Below are positions 33,081-44,700 of a DNA stretch of 64,000 bases, piece by piece. This DNA is from Sitta carolinensis (Eukaryota; Chordata; Aves; Passeriformes; Sittidae), in the NCBI GenBank assembly GCA_032173965.1, contig CM063292.1, positions 3,548,001 to 3,612,000 of the forward strand, written 5' to 3'. The translations under genes were made by a program, and so were the position numbers. The stretch's first letter is position 1. Every line of letters starts with the position of its first letter. The notes below the pieces were generated by a model. That model was not told the origin of the DNA. It did no database searches and worked only from the letters and a program-made list of their open reading frames with translations.

Positions 33081-33842
33081 GCTGGAATCGGCTGGAATGG
33101 GCTGGGCAGGGCTGGAATGTGATGGGCTGGAATGGGCAGCGCTGGAAAGCGATGGGCTGGGCAGGGCTGGAATGGGGCTGGCAGGGCTGGGCTGTGCGCT
33201 GGGCAGGGCTGGAATGGGCTGGGCTGGAATGGGCTGGGTTGGAATGGCCGATGGGTGGGCTGGAATGCGATGGGCGGATGGGATGGCCGCTGGGTGGGAC
33301 TGGGCTGGAATGGGCTGGAACTGGCTCGGCTGTGCAGGGCTGGAATGCGATGGGCGGGGCTGGGATGGCTCAGCTGGGTGGGACTGAGCTGGAATGGGCT
33401 GGGTTGGAATGGGCAGGGCTGGAATGGGCTGGGCAGGGCTGGGCAGGGCTGGAATGGGCTGGGCTGGAATGGGCTCGGCTGGGTGGGGCTGGAATGCGAT
33501 GGGCGGGGCTGGGATGGCTCAGCTGGGTGGGACTGGGCTGGAATGGGCTGGGCTGGAATGGGCTGGGCAGGGCTGGAATGCGATGGGCTGGAATGGGCTG
33601 GAATGGGCTGGAATGGGCTGGAATGGGTTGGAATGGGCTGGGCTGGAATGGGCTGGGCTGGAATGGGCTGGAATGGGCTGGGCTGGAATGGGCTGGGCAG
33701 GGTTGGCAGGGCTGGAATGCGATGGGCTGGAATGCAATGGGCTCGGCTGTGCAGGGCTGGAATGCGCTGGGCGGGGCTGGGATGGCTCAGCTGGGTGGGA
33801 CTGGGCTGGAATGGGCTGGCTCGGCTGGGCGGGGCTGAGCTG
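33081..33842. repeat. Pentamer-built GGAAT/GGGCT tandem array
   Basis: Roughly 760 bp made almost entirely of 5-bp blocks in constant register: GGAAT, GGGCT, GGGCA, GCGAT and close variants. A 10-bp unit GGAATGGGCT dominates; at 33590-33634 five GGAAT lie exactly 10 bp apart. A block of about 62 bp (GCTGGAATGCG to GGCTGGAATGGGCTGG) recurs at 33339, 33488 and 33756, and again in the distal array at 34332. Long Trp/Gly-rich ORFs (up to 264 aa on +) and Pro/Ser-rich ORFs (316 aa on -) are by-products. Confidence 0.95.
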
Positions 33843-33960
33843 GTATAAAAGACCTTCCGGCGTGGTTAGCAAATATAAAAAGTGGATAATTTGGTGTAAC
33901 TCCTGTTCTTTCGCCCGTGTCTGACTCCTGTGAATCTCCTGCCTCACTGGGAACCCCAAA
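33843..33960 (+). other. TATA-containing segment between repeat arrays, LTR-like
   Basis: TATAAAAG at 33844-33851 directly abuts the pentamer array, and is followed by AT-rich sequence and a CT-rich part ending CCTCACTGGGAACCCC. The layout resembles the R-U5 end of an avian LTR whose U3 would be the repeat array, but no poly(A) signal or terminal dinucleotide pair was confirmed. Confidence 0.3.
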
Positions 33961-33972
33961 ATGGAAATCCAA

Positions 33973-34133
33973 AATGGAGCCGGTAATCGGGAAAACCCAG
34001 ACTGGATTTTTCCTGGAGTCCGGAATGGAGTCAGTAATTTGGAAAACCCGGACTGGATTTTTCCGGAGTCCAGAATGGAGTCGGTAATTTGGAAATCCCA
34101 GACTGGATGTTTCCTGGAGTCCGGAATGGAGTC
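33973..34133. repeat. 51-bp tandem repeat, 3.2 copies
   Basis: Units begin AATGGAGYC at 33973, 34024, 34074 and 34125 (51, 50 and 51 bp). Each contains GGTAAT, GGAAAACCC or a variant, and GACTGGAT.TTTCCTGGAGTCC. It sits between the two pentamer arrays. Confidence 0.92.
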
Positions 34134-34249
34134 TCCTCCACAGGAGCCAGAGTATTTCTGGCAGCTCTCTTTGCCTCTCCTGTTCCTCAGGAATGGGAGA
34201 ACATTCCACAGTTCCTGGGTTTGAAATCCTGTGAGCTCTGAGGAAGCTG

Positions 34250-34400
34250 GGCTGGAATCCAGCTGGAATGGGCAGGAATTGGCTGGGCTGGGCTGGAATG
34301 GGCTGGGCAGGAATGGGCTGGGCTGGGCGGGGCTGGAATGCGATGGGCGGGGCTGGGATGGCTCAGCTGGGTGGGACTGGGCTGGAATGGGCTGGCAGCA
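34250..34400. repeat. Second GGAAT/GGGCT pentamer array
   Basis: Same blocks as the 33081-33842 array, including a full copy of its 62-bp higher-order block at 34332-34394. This implies that a segment was copied across the intervening 400 bp. Confidence 0.92.
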
Positions 34401-37209
34401 GAGGGACTTGCCCTGGAATTGGGATTTTAGAGGCCTGGGAGAAGGCAGAAGTGATGTGTGAAGCTCCACAGTGGCACAACATTCACCTTTTTTAAATATG
34501 TCTGCAGCAGGGCTGTCTCAAAAACCCTGCTGAATAAGCCTGATTCCTAGCAGATAATTTGGAGGCAGCTTTGCCAGGAACTAAGTGAGCAGTTATTTTC
34601 ACTGTGAACTCCAAATTCACTCTGAAAGACTGCCTGGTGTTTCTATAATGAATCTTCACTCTTAGGGCAGAAAGGTTTTCATTTTTGGTATCAGTTAGTA
34701 TTTTTCTTACTGATTTACAGCTTGTCTTGGGAAAGAATGGAAATATCTCCCTACAGCCACCTCTCAGAACCCACAGAAAATAGTAGCTCACTCTTGAGAG
34801 CACATCCAAGGAAGCTTGGCTGAGCAAAGGAACTATGAGATTTTGCAAAAGTTCTGCAGTTTCTCATGCACAAGACGGGAAGGGATGGCAAAAGTAGAGA
34901 GCTGTCCTTCAAGTGGCCTTGCCCAAGCAAAACGAGCAGCTGGAGTGCCTCTCATTAGCAGGCAGCACACCTCTGCAGGAGGCACACGGCTGAAACCCAG
35001 CGAATTCTGCGTGATCACAGCTAAGCAACTCCTCAAAAGTCAAGCAGAAAGTTTTCCTGAGGGAGTTTATCTAGGAAGAAAAAAAAATAAATGTTTACAC
35101 TAAGGTTAGCATGCATTAACAGAGCCTGAGTAGAAAATTTGTTGTTTGGAGATAAACAGAGAGTTTCAGCTCTTGGAGGGAGGAAGGGTTGGGGGCACAG
35201 GGGATGATAAATGCTGCACCCCAGGGCACTGCAAACACTATCTGCAGCTCCAAGGTGATGGGGGAACAAGCACTCAAAGCACAGAATAAATGTGTAATTA
35301 CTGAGAATTTCCTTAAAGATGGGAAAGGCTGTGGCCAAGCAATGCCAGCCAACTCCAAAACTGATTGTTTTTTTACGAGGGGAATTGGAACTGGTAGCCA
35401 CAAATTCACCATAGCTGGGGTTTTCCAGCTTTGTTTACTCTAATTCTATTTTTAGAATAATTAAAAAAAGACCTAGAAAATAGCTGGAGAAGTCTAGTGC
35501 CCCTCAGTGTGCTCCAAGGAATAACTGAGGTCTGACAGGTTTAGTTTAACTTTTACAGTCACAGAAATCCCAGTGGGTTTGTGATCCTGGAGCACTCCAG
35601 CTTGACCATCCTCAAGGATAATGCTTATCCTTTAAGTCTTTGGGCTTTGGATGATGCATGCCAAGGTCAAAGACCAGAAACAGTGAGAAGAGGTCAAGCA
35701 GGTCAACTTTATTTATTATAAAAACGGCTCTTGTACTTTGTAGGAGACCCTACAGGTTAAACTTCATCACAAACTAAATTCACACAGTGTAATTCCCCAG
35801 AATTGTTGTACAAATGTCGCTAGAAATTTTATTTAACCAAGGAATTTAGATCCATGACTGAAAATCCTTTAATCTTCACCCAAATATCTCTTGCTGTTTA
35901 AACACCAGTCCATCTTACTCATTACCATGTTAAATCCTCTTCCTATGGTGATGTGATCTGATTTGAGTCCCACTGTGCTCCACTGCCTGGAACTGAATTG
36001 TCAGCTGAGTGGCAAAAACCTTGATAACACAGGAGATATTTCTATAGGTTCAGGAGCAGAAATATGTTGTTTTTTTTCCTGAGCAGACTGGTGCTACATT
36101 TCTATTACAGGAGCTTACTAGAGCTGAGGCTTTGCTTCAGAATGAAATTAGTCCAGATTTTTGGGAGTAAACTTACAGCATATAAATCTTCTCCTTTAGC
36201 CATTGCTTTGATTTTACCACTTGTCAGGTGTAGCTGCTGGGACTGATTCCTCTTCTGAAGGGATAACATGGGCCAGACCCAACCTAGCCCTGAATTTTGG
36301 AACAAAACAGAGCAAACTTCCTCACCTCTACAGCCTTTAGCAAGACACTCCCACAACCTACAAATGTGCAGTTGTTCCACTGGAATCAGAGCCTCCAACC
36401 CGTTGATTTTTCCTGTTCCAAAGAGCAGGCACAGATTTATTGCCTGAAGGGAAGAAGTGGAGCAGCACTAAAACATTTAGAACCATCAACACCAGAGCCC
36501 ATGGGACAGAAACCTCCCAGGTTACACCAACAGAGCAAATCTCATCCATTTCTCCTTTGCACAACAGGTGTGTACAACCTTTAAAAACACCCAGGACAGC
36601 ACTAGTTCATTAATTAGCTATAGAAAGCCTCAGTGTTTGTTCGAGTTTAGAATCAGTCTGCATTTGCTGTGGGATTTTGGCCCACCAAGTAGGTTCAGTG
36701 CTCCTCTCTCAGAACAGCTGTGATCTGTGTGTGTTTGTAACTGGGAAGCTTTACAGCCACAATATCTGCAATACTCATTCACAAATCAGAGTTCAAGCGC
36801 TAGACACCTGCAGAACAGCCCAAACCCTGCTGGAAATACATGTAATTTGGCTAAAGATCAGGCATTTCTAAGAACCCTGTCAAACAGTCTTCAGAATGGC
36901 ACAAAACCATCGAGGAGAGTGGTTGGAATAACGTGATTCCTGAATTGCTTGCGTGGCTGTGGTGTTGTTGCCCATTAATTACTGTCAGTGTGCCCAGCGG
37001 CAGGCAGAGCCCACAGGAGGGCTCAGAAAGGGCTGTCTTAAACAGCTCGGGATCAATCGATAAATGCACCAGGTCCTCTCACGTTTGCGAGGCAGACCCA
37101 CAGCCAGGCTGAGTCGGGGCTGTAGATGGCACTGTCCCCTCTGCGATGGAGCCAGCTCGGCGCTGAGCGGGGAATCGGGATCTGGAATGGAAGCGCAGCC
37201 CACATCCCT
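34401..37209. other. Non-coding, no gene seen
   Basis: Chance ORFs only (up to 122 codons). A TTTATTTATTATAAAA stretch at about 35709 could be a minus-strand poly(A) signal but has no other support. Confidence 0.5.
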
Positions 37210-37855
37210 GCTCCTGGGGCTCGTTAGGTGATTAGATCCCTGCTCCTGGGGCTCAGATCTGCGCCTGGTGCTCAGGAGATGCTCAGATCCCTGCTCCTGG
37301 GGCTCAGATCTGCTCCTGGTGCTCATGAGATGCTCAGATCCCTGCTCCTGCTCACATCTGCTCCTGGTGCTCATGAGATGCTCAGATCCCTGTTCCTGGG
37401 GCTCAGATCCCTGCTCCTGGTGCTCATGAGATGCTCAGATCCCTGCTCCTCCTGCTCAGATCCCTGCTCCTGGTGCTCATGAGATGCTTAGATCCCTGCT
37501 CCTGGGGCTCAGATCTGCTCCTGGTGCTCATGAGATGCTCAGATCCCTGCACCTGGTGCTCATGAGATGCTCAGATCCCTGCACCTGGTGCTCATGAGAT
37601 GCTCAGATCCCTGCTCCTCCTGCTCAGATCCCTGCTCCTGGGGCTCATGAGATGCTCAGATCCCTGCTCCTTCTGCTCAGATCCCTGCTCCTGGTGCTCA
37701 TGAGATGCTCAGATCCCCGCTCCTAGTGTTCCTTAGGTGCTCAGATCCCTGCTCCTGGTGCTCATGAGATGCTCAGATCCCTGCTCCTGGTGCTCATTAG
37801 GTGATCAGATCCCCACTCCTGATGCTCAGACCTGCTTCTGGGGCTCATGAGATAA
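37210..37855. repeat. About 32-bp VNTR of GCTCAGATCCCTGCTCCTGG type
   Basis: About 20 imperfect units are built from GATGCTCAGATCCCTGCTCC plus TGGTGCTCATGA, with a shorter 21-bp sub-unit lacking the CATGAGAT part. Units vary in length and order, giving a complex array. ORFs on both strands (Leu/Arg/Ser-rich on +, Glu/Gln/Ser-rich on -) are artefacts. Confidence 0.95.
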
Positions 37856-40084
37856 AGACAACAATCAGAAGGGATTTAACTCACTGTAAATTTGGTGATT
37901 GAAGTATTAAATTGGTCCACAGCTCAGCAGTGAGATTGTGTTGGTGACCAAACAGGGAGCAGCATTTCTGGCCTACTTCATCCTACAAAAATAGAGAGAA
38001 TGTTTCAAGCTTCTTTCCAAGCAAATCAGGAATCTGTATCATCTTTTTGTTCCTCTGAAAAAAAATAAACTAAAAAATCCTCTTGTACTTTATTATCCCA
38101 GCACAAATCAAAAACAACTCACTTCCACGAGGCAGAATCAGAACTATGTGAGGGAATAAATCTTTTGCTCTGGAGGGCTGGCACCAGGAGTGAGGTGGGA
38201 AGGATTGGGTGCATTGCTGATGTCTTCCTCCTCCTCCCAGCTCAGGTGACAGTTTGGAATATTAAAGACCCATAACTCCAGGGGTGGGGAGACAGGGAAT
38301 GCATAGAAGAGAGCCACAGATCACACTGTTATCTCACCTCTGGATGATAACAGCCTGCTGCCTTCCTATATTCACTAGAATTTCAAACTTTGTCTTGACA
38401 AACACAGGATGAGTACAATTTCTGATTACAGTGGAAGTCAAATTTATGTTGTACATTTATACCTGCACTGTGCCACTCTCCTAACAGAATAAGTGATCAA
38501 GAGAGATGATGTTCCACCCATCATGCTGCTCCTTTTTTTCCAAAGAATGGCAGAGTCAATGTTCTTCTGCTGAGAATTCACCCCTGTCCCTCAGGGTTTT
38601 GGGGTTTCATGCCAAAAAATAAATTAAAAAAAGAGCAAGCCTCCACTTCAGTTTTGAATAGGGATTTTTCAAAGTGAGCTCAGTCTGCCATGGTTTGTCT
38701 CTTGACACTTTCCCTCTTTTTTTTTTTTTTTTTCCACATCAGCAACTTTCTAATAGCAACAGGGAAGAAAAGAAGAGCTCCATAAAACAGTATTAAACAA
38801 GGAGGCTCCTTGGTAATTAGGGTGGGAATGGAGATAAAGGAACACTGGGTAAAGCCTGCTGCAATGCCTCTTTGGGACATTTCAAACAGTTTTTTTGAAA
38901 TAACATTTCTGCCTTTCTGGAGCTAATTACACACTGAGCAGAAGGCTAAATTAATTGGGAGACCAAAGGTGATTTGTTGTGGGTTGGAATGAGCCCATGG
39001 ATGCTTTTTTTTTTTCTCTAGTGATGTCCTCTCCTGGGTTTGCCATGGACAGAGGATGGGATGCAGGACCAGAACGTGCATTCTCCACCCTCCCAGTGCC
39101 AGCCTGGGAGCCACTGAGGGTGGCTCTGCAGGTGGAGAATCCCTCTGCCTTCCCTGCCAGCCCCTCTCCTCCCTCCCACCATCTGGCAGCAGATTGCCTC
39201 CATCAGAGCTGCCAGCTCCAGTGTGTCACTATTAATCACCAAAGCCACAGTGGAGTGTTTGTGAGGGCCACACTCACGTTGTGCCTGTCAGATTGATCAT
39301 CTCCTTTGAGCTGGCCCTTCATAAACAGCTGGGGGGTTTTAAACACCTTATTAAAATAGAATGGATCAGCAGCAGCTGGAGCACTTCAGAGATGAATGGG
39401 CTTTATGCCAGTAAATACAGGACTTGCCAAAAAGCAGGTGGCAACTATAACTGCAACTCTGCCCTTCTTGTTGCATTTATTGATCTGGACAGGCAATGCC
39501 ATGTGGGACAGGTATTGAGTACTTATTTCCTTTTCCCAGCTTGTCAGAAATTGCAAATATAAACCATGTGTTCTCAGACTTCCAGAATGTCTGCTGAAAT
39601 ATGAAGCAAATCAGTAATTCCTTTTTCTGATGGGTTGAGGGGAAGTATAATAAAAAAAATCCTGCTGAACATTTGCAGAAAATCAATTTCTCTCAGGAAC
39701 AAGAGAGCCTATACTGCCAAACCTGGAAGCCTTTCAAAAAAAATATACATTTCAGTTTGAGGTGTTAATGCTTTCATGTCAGAATATACACATGCAGTTG
39801 GTGTCTTTAAACTCAATTTTATTCCCTCGTGAGAAAGATTTAATTGGCTTCAAATAAGAAATCACTGTTTTACACAGCACAATCTACCACTTGATACCCA
39901 AGAATCCATGTCAGGAGTTTAAATTACAGGTAAAATACTTGCTAACGAGCTAATGTTTTGCAAATCCCCACAGAAATATTTGAACTTCACCACTTTCCTG
40001 TCCAACAACATGGTGTTGGGGAGAGAACGGGGCTGTTAAACAGAATTGTGGCCCTTCATTTCACTCTCAGCATTTCCCTCTAAT
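37856..40084. other. Non-coding, no gene seen
   Basis: AT-rich with chance frames. A T run lies at 38708-38732. Several TTATTA/TAATTA-rich patches (for example 38930-38960 and 39330-39360) resemble homeodomain-site-rich conserved non-coding DNA, but conservation cannot be judged here. Confidence 0.45.
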
Positions 40085-40245
40085 TCACTGTTTAACTTCG
40101 GGAAAGACACTTAACCTCTACTCGCCTCAGCTCACACGTCTGTAAAATAGTAGATAAGTCACCTAATTCACAGGGATGTTATGGAGATTAATTAACTAAC
40201 GCCTGGAAAATGTCTCCAGATCCTGCTGTGAAAGGCATTATAAGG
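40085..40245 (+). mobile_element. MIR-type (CORE) SINE relic
   Basis: The blocks AAAGACACTTAACCTCTACT, GCCTCAGCTCACACGTCTGT, AAAATAGTAGATAAGTCACC, CAGGGATGTTATGGAGATTA and ATTAACTAACGCCTGGAAAA follow the MIR consensus in order and spacing. This family predates the bird-mammal split, so it is a very old insertion and can be conserved where exapted. Confidence 0.8.
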
Positions 40246-40254
40246 GCAAATGAT

Positions 40255-40750
40255 AGCAGTATAACCATATGCAAAAGGTTTTATCACTTGGCACAGGATG
40301 GTTTGGTTTTATTCTCTTCCCTCTGCAACATCACCCCGGGTTTTTATGGGGCCCATTGACTGAGAGCAGACCCGGGCAGCTTTGCAGAGCACCATTATCT
40401 CCAGTCAAAGGACATGTTTCAACCTCAGGAAAATTGTATTTAGCTGCTTCCTGAGCGTGCTCCCAGATCCCCAGCCAGATCAGAGCCCTGGCAGGCTGGA
40501 TGCTGAGCACACAGTCCTTGAAAACAGTCCTTGAATACGTAAGAAAGCTGCATCTATTTAACATAAGAGATCTCTCTAAGCTAATTTAACTGTGCTGACG
40601 AGTGTGCTCTGCAGGCTGCCTCTGGCAGGGGCAGGGCAGGTGCCTGCCTTGGGCTGGGGCTGCTGGGAGCACCAGAGTGGCCACCAGCCTGCCTGGCTAC
40701 TGCTGCTGCCTGCCAGGAGAGGGGCTGGGCTGCTGGCAGTGACCCCTCAG
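40255..40750. other. Non-coding, no gene seen
   Basis: Short frames only. A GC-richer patch at 40610-40740 (CTGCCTGCCAGG-type) shows no coding signal. Confidence 0.5.
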
Positions 40751-40856
40751 CCCTGTCCTGTGGTTTAGGGGGGGTTAAGTAGATGAGAGCCATAGTTGGT
40801 GCTATGAAGTTATTTATTGTATGAATGCACCAGCGCGAAGGTGAAAGTCCGAGATG
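40751..40856 (-). mobile_element. Possible ERVK LTR remnant (R-U5 part)
   Basis: On the minus strand, downstream of the pol fragment, GGTGCATTCATACAATAAATA carries a poly(A)-type AATAAA. It is followed by GCACCAACTATGGCTCTCAT and a C-run with AAACCACAGG. Position and signal fit a 3' LTR piece joined to pol by a deletion; the family match is not confirmed. Confidence 0.35.
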
Positions 40857-40869
40857 CTAAAGGGCTGTG

Positions 40870-41215
40870 CTAAAGCTTTCTGGCCATGCCTGGAAAGGAG
40901 TTCTGGAGGCCCTTTTGGCAGCTGGAGTGGCTGTTGACACTTGGAAGTGAAAAGGCGAATCGTGGGGTGTCATCTGGATGAAGTGGAACACTGATAAAGA
41001 GTCTTTGAGATGCAGGATGAGGAGAGGCCAGTCTCTGGGATCGTGGAGCACACAGGGAGTCCTTGCAGAGGTCCCATGTCCTCTGTCACTTCCTTGGTTC
41101 TTCTGAGATCATGAAGCAGCCTCCAAGAATCAGAAGCTTTCTTGTGTGTTACAAACACTGGTGAATTCCAAGGACTGTTCTTTGCAGCTTTCTTTCTTCT
41201 TTTCTTCATTCTTCT
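40870..41215 (-). pseudogene. pol: ERVK-type retroviral pol (reverse transcriptase) fragment, broken
   Basis: Three minus-strand frames together cover the N-terminal part of a betaretrovirus-like reverse transcriptase. Recognisable pieces are [10 protein letters not shown] and WRLLHDLR (frame of 40970-41263), [11 protein letters not shown] (frame of 40857-41051) and RFAFSLPSVN (third frame, about 40900-40945). There are thus at least two frameshifts, and the catalytic YxDD region is absent because homology stops near 40870. It is a dead relic of an endogenous retrovirus with no intact product. No gag, protease, integrase or env was recognised nearby. Confidence 0.85.
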
Positions 41216-41770
41216 TCCGTGTGGCTGTGTGCAGGTAAAAAGCAAGCAAGTGAAAGCAAGCATTGAAAGCAGGCCCCAGATGAGGGCTTTTAACCCTAAA
41301 TTGTCCAGTCAGCTAAAAACACGCTTCTAAAACATTCTCTTTTCACCTATTAGAATCATACTTTAAAATGTGAAAGGCAGTGTCAGTTCTTACATGTTTT
41401 TATGTATATTTACTCACATTGTTTATGGTTCTCTATCTATCTGTGTTCATGGTTCTATCTAGGAATGCAAAACAATATTCTGCTATGTTTTAGTTCTGTC
41501 TAGAGAAGCACTGAACTTTTAACTAGAGCTTAGGGCAATTTTACCTTGCCAAGGCACTTAAAATGCATTTCTACTTTCTTAAACTTAACTCTAACTTACT
41601 TAACATTACACTTCTATTTCATATTTATGTGGCTTAATATATTTTAGTTTCTCTAAAGGCTTAAACTCCATTTCTACATTCTTTTCTCCCTCTGAGAGTC
41701 TCAGAGGGGATCTAACTTCTTGCAATCCAAAGCCACCCCAAAAAATCAGGCTCCCAGCCCTGCCCTTGTT
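41216..41770 (-). other. AT-rich flank of the ERVK relic, origin unclear
   Basis: No retroviral reading frame is recognisable. It could be upstream ERV non-coding sequence or host DNA. Tracts of TTAACTTTAACTC-like sequence dominate. Confidence 0.3.
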
Positions 41771-44700
41771 TTCTATTGCCATTGCATTCTCTGATGTGGT
41801 TTGAGCCAAGTCAAACCTACACTAATCTGACTTTGCAGTACCCACAGTTGCTGCTCTTTGGCCATTACCACATGAATGGGAAAAAGAAAAATGTGGGGCA
41901 GAGCAAGTGGGGCAATGATCTGCCCTTCAGTATCTCCACAATCAGAAATAATTCCCAGAGTCCCTCGTGCCAGGTGTCCCAATGTCCAGATCCAGCTGCT
42001 TCCTAACACGTTTCACTGCTCTGCCTTGGTCTACCTGCTTTTCCATCAACACTTCCTCGTGTTATCTGATAGAGCTTTGACCCAGGAAACTGAATTCCAC
42101 GATGTCTCCCTCTCCCCTGAGCTCTGCGTGCAGCTTGCCATGCTCCACTCCCCTCCACTTGCTACCTGCCTTAAAAGCCAATTTAAAGTAGAAAAGTATC
42201 TGTCACAAACATCTTGCTTTCAGCTGCAGCATGGCACGTTACAGTAATTTTTTGTATTAGGAAGAGATCTGGATAACTTTGTCTTAAAGCAGCTGTTTAT
42301 CTTCCCGAGCTGTTCTGATTCAGTTTCCTCTTTGAGCAGCAGACCTGGAAGGGCAAGAGAATGGGGAGAAAGAAAGATTTGGTCACAATTTAGAGTCATT
42401 TGTTCCTGTCAGAATTTATATGAGCTAAATCTCAAGCCTGGACAAGCCTTAATAACGATCATATTTAAAGTTCAACTTTACAGGGGAAGACCGCAGGGCC
42501 CAAGGGGATAAGTAATAGAATACAGAATAGTTCACCTTTCCTGTGCCCATTCATACCCAATCCAGCAAGGACAGGCTGGGCTGGCCTTTCAGAGGATGCA
42601 TGACAGGAATTCAGCAGCCTGGAGCTAATCCCCTTGGACTAAAGCGCTGCTAATTGGGGTCCCTGCAGGATAAAGTTGCTCAGGAGGGCACAGCCAAAGT
42701 CAGGAGAGCTGGCAAAGCTTGGCTTCCCCCTGACCCACCCAAACAAAAGCTGCTGTGCCTGCCTGCTGTATCTTTACAAGGTTTGTTTCAGGAAAATGAA
42801 CACCACTGAGCCAGGAAGGTGAAAGTGAGGAAAAGCAAAAAGCGTGGGCAGGCAGGTTTTGCTGTGGAGTGAGGGGCACAGGGGGTGGTGAAGACAAGAA
42901 CAGAGCCAAAGGATCTCCACTGAGGTGTCCCAGCTCAGAAATAGAAACATCCTCAGCAGAGACTCGGGACTGGCTTTAGCATATTCTTACACTGAAATGA
43001 ATGACGCCAGAGCAAAGCAATAATTGACAATGACCTCTTCAGAAATTGGCTGTAAACAAAGGAGTGTCTCCCATTACCAGCTTCTCTCAAGTTCAGAGCT
43101 TCCCTGCTCGAGATGACAACATGGCCCCAGAGCAGAGGGGAGCTAGCACAGGCAGAAGCCCTTGACCAGAAATGTTTGTTTTAGTGGCCAGTGCTTTCTG
43201 AGGAAGTGCCTGAGTTGCTCCCTGCTGTCCTGCTGCTGTCAGCTTTACAATCCAGAGGTGTGAACAGCACTGCTGAGAAATCCCCCTTGCCCAAATCACT
43301 TCTGACCTTAAATTCCCCCTTGCCCAAACCACTCCAGGACTCAGAGCTGGCCCGTTGGGCAGTAACCTATTTCTTGTTAGTGGCTCAGTCACTCGAGGTC
43401 TCTGCAGCAGCAGCCAGCATTCCCTGGGGAACCCGATGGAAGAGGCAGCTGGTACAGACAGGCGGTTTTTCAGTAAGAGAGGGAGGTAGAGTGTAAAAGA
43501 GGAAAAGACGAGGGGGGAAAAGGTAGTTAGGAAGGAATAAGTAGTTAAAAAGACAGGAGTAAGTTCGTTTGGGCAACAGCCTCGGTGGGAGGTGGATGAA
43601 TGCTAATGAGTTTGAATTATTCATGAATTCTTCTGGAGTGAAGAGGTTCAGACCAATGGCCTTCTGTGGCAACTCTCTGGAGCAAGAAACCTCATTAAAA
43701 ACAAGATCTGAGAGAGACTGGCGGGTCTGGTGAGAAAACAAGAGGAAGAGGAATGTCCCAGAGCAGCTGTACTACAGCAGATATATTTCTCCAGCACCGG
43801 GAGCTGAGAGCTTTCCCCAGCAGGAAATGTGTTTTGGCCAAAGGACAAACCCAGAGCAGAGAGCTGACATTCTGCAGCGAGCCTGTGCCCTCCTGCACAG
43901 AGTGGAGCTGGGGAATCCTGACAGCAGCAGCTCCCCCAGAGTTCCCCTCCTGCTCCACACACAGCCCAGAGCTGCTCTGTCTGCTCTTCTCCATGGCCAG
44001 GGCTCTCCACTCCCAGCAAAATCCACTGCAGGGTGTCAGTCACACAAACACTTCCCCATTATATGAGTCAGTTCTTCATGAGACCCTTTTTGTATTGCCC
44101 CAAATTCCCTGGGACCTTGTGAGGAGCTTTAATCCATGATGTGCTCACTGCCCACAGTGGAGAACATGTCTGCCTGAAAGGCGGCATAGAGGAAAAGAGT
44201 AATTCTTTGTTTTAAAAAATCTGTTTCATACTTTTTAAATTTTAAATTAAGTTTTAAATTCTCTGAGTTGAAGCTGGAGCCAATTTACAATTGCTAACAC
44301 CAGGTTTGCATGGAAGGGAGAAGGGAACAGCTCTAAAATTAGAAGACTAAATAATCTCGGGTTTAAAAGCATCACAAATGCTGGTCTTGTAAACACTCTC
44401 ATCAAGAGGAACACAAGTATTTTTGCCATGCAATTGCACAGTTAGAAATAATATGGAGAGAAGCAGCAGATCTGTAAGGACAGAGGTCACCCCTGGTCCT
44501 TCATCCTGCCTCCAGGAGACAAACTACTCCCTGTCATAACTTCATTTCCTGAGGCCTCTGGGCTCTGTGACATCCAGACAAAATCCTTGCTTTTCCTCTC
44601 TTTTCCAGTAACTCCATATCTCTCCAAATCCTTGGCACCCTTAAGAGAAATGACTAGGGGAAGATACTTCAAAATGATGAAACAAAAGGGGTCAAAATAA

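Noticed and set aside
33044..34469. Trp/Gly-rich ORFs (up to 264 aa, +) and a Pro/Ser-rich ORF (316 aa, -)
   Set aside because: They are by-products of the GGAAT/GGGCT pentamer array; composition and repetition are those of the DNA repeat.
37210..37855. CRISPR-like repeat array
   Set aside because: This is a eukaryotic VNTR with directly abutting variable units and no unique spacers.
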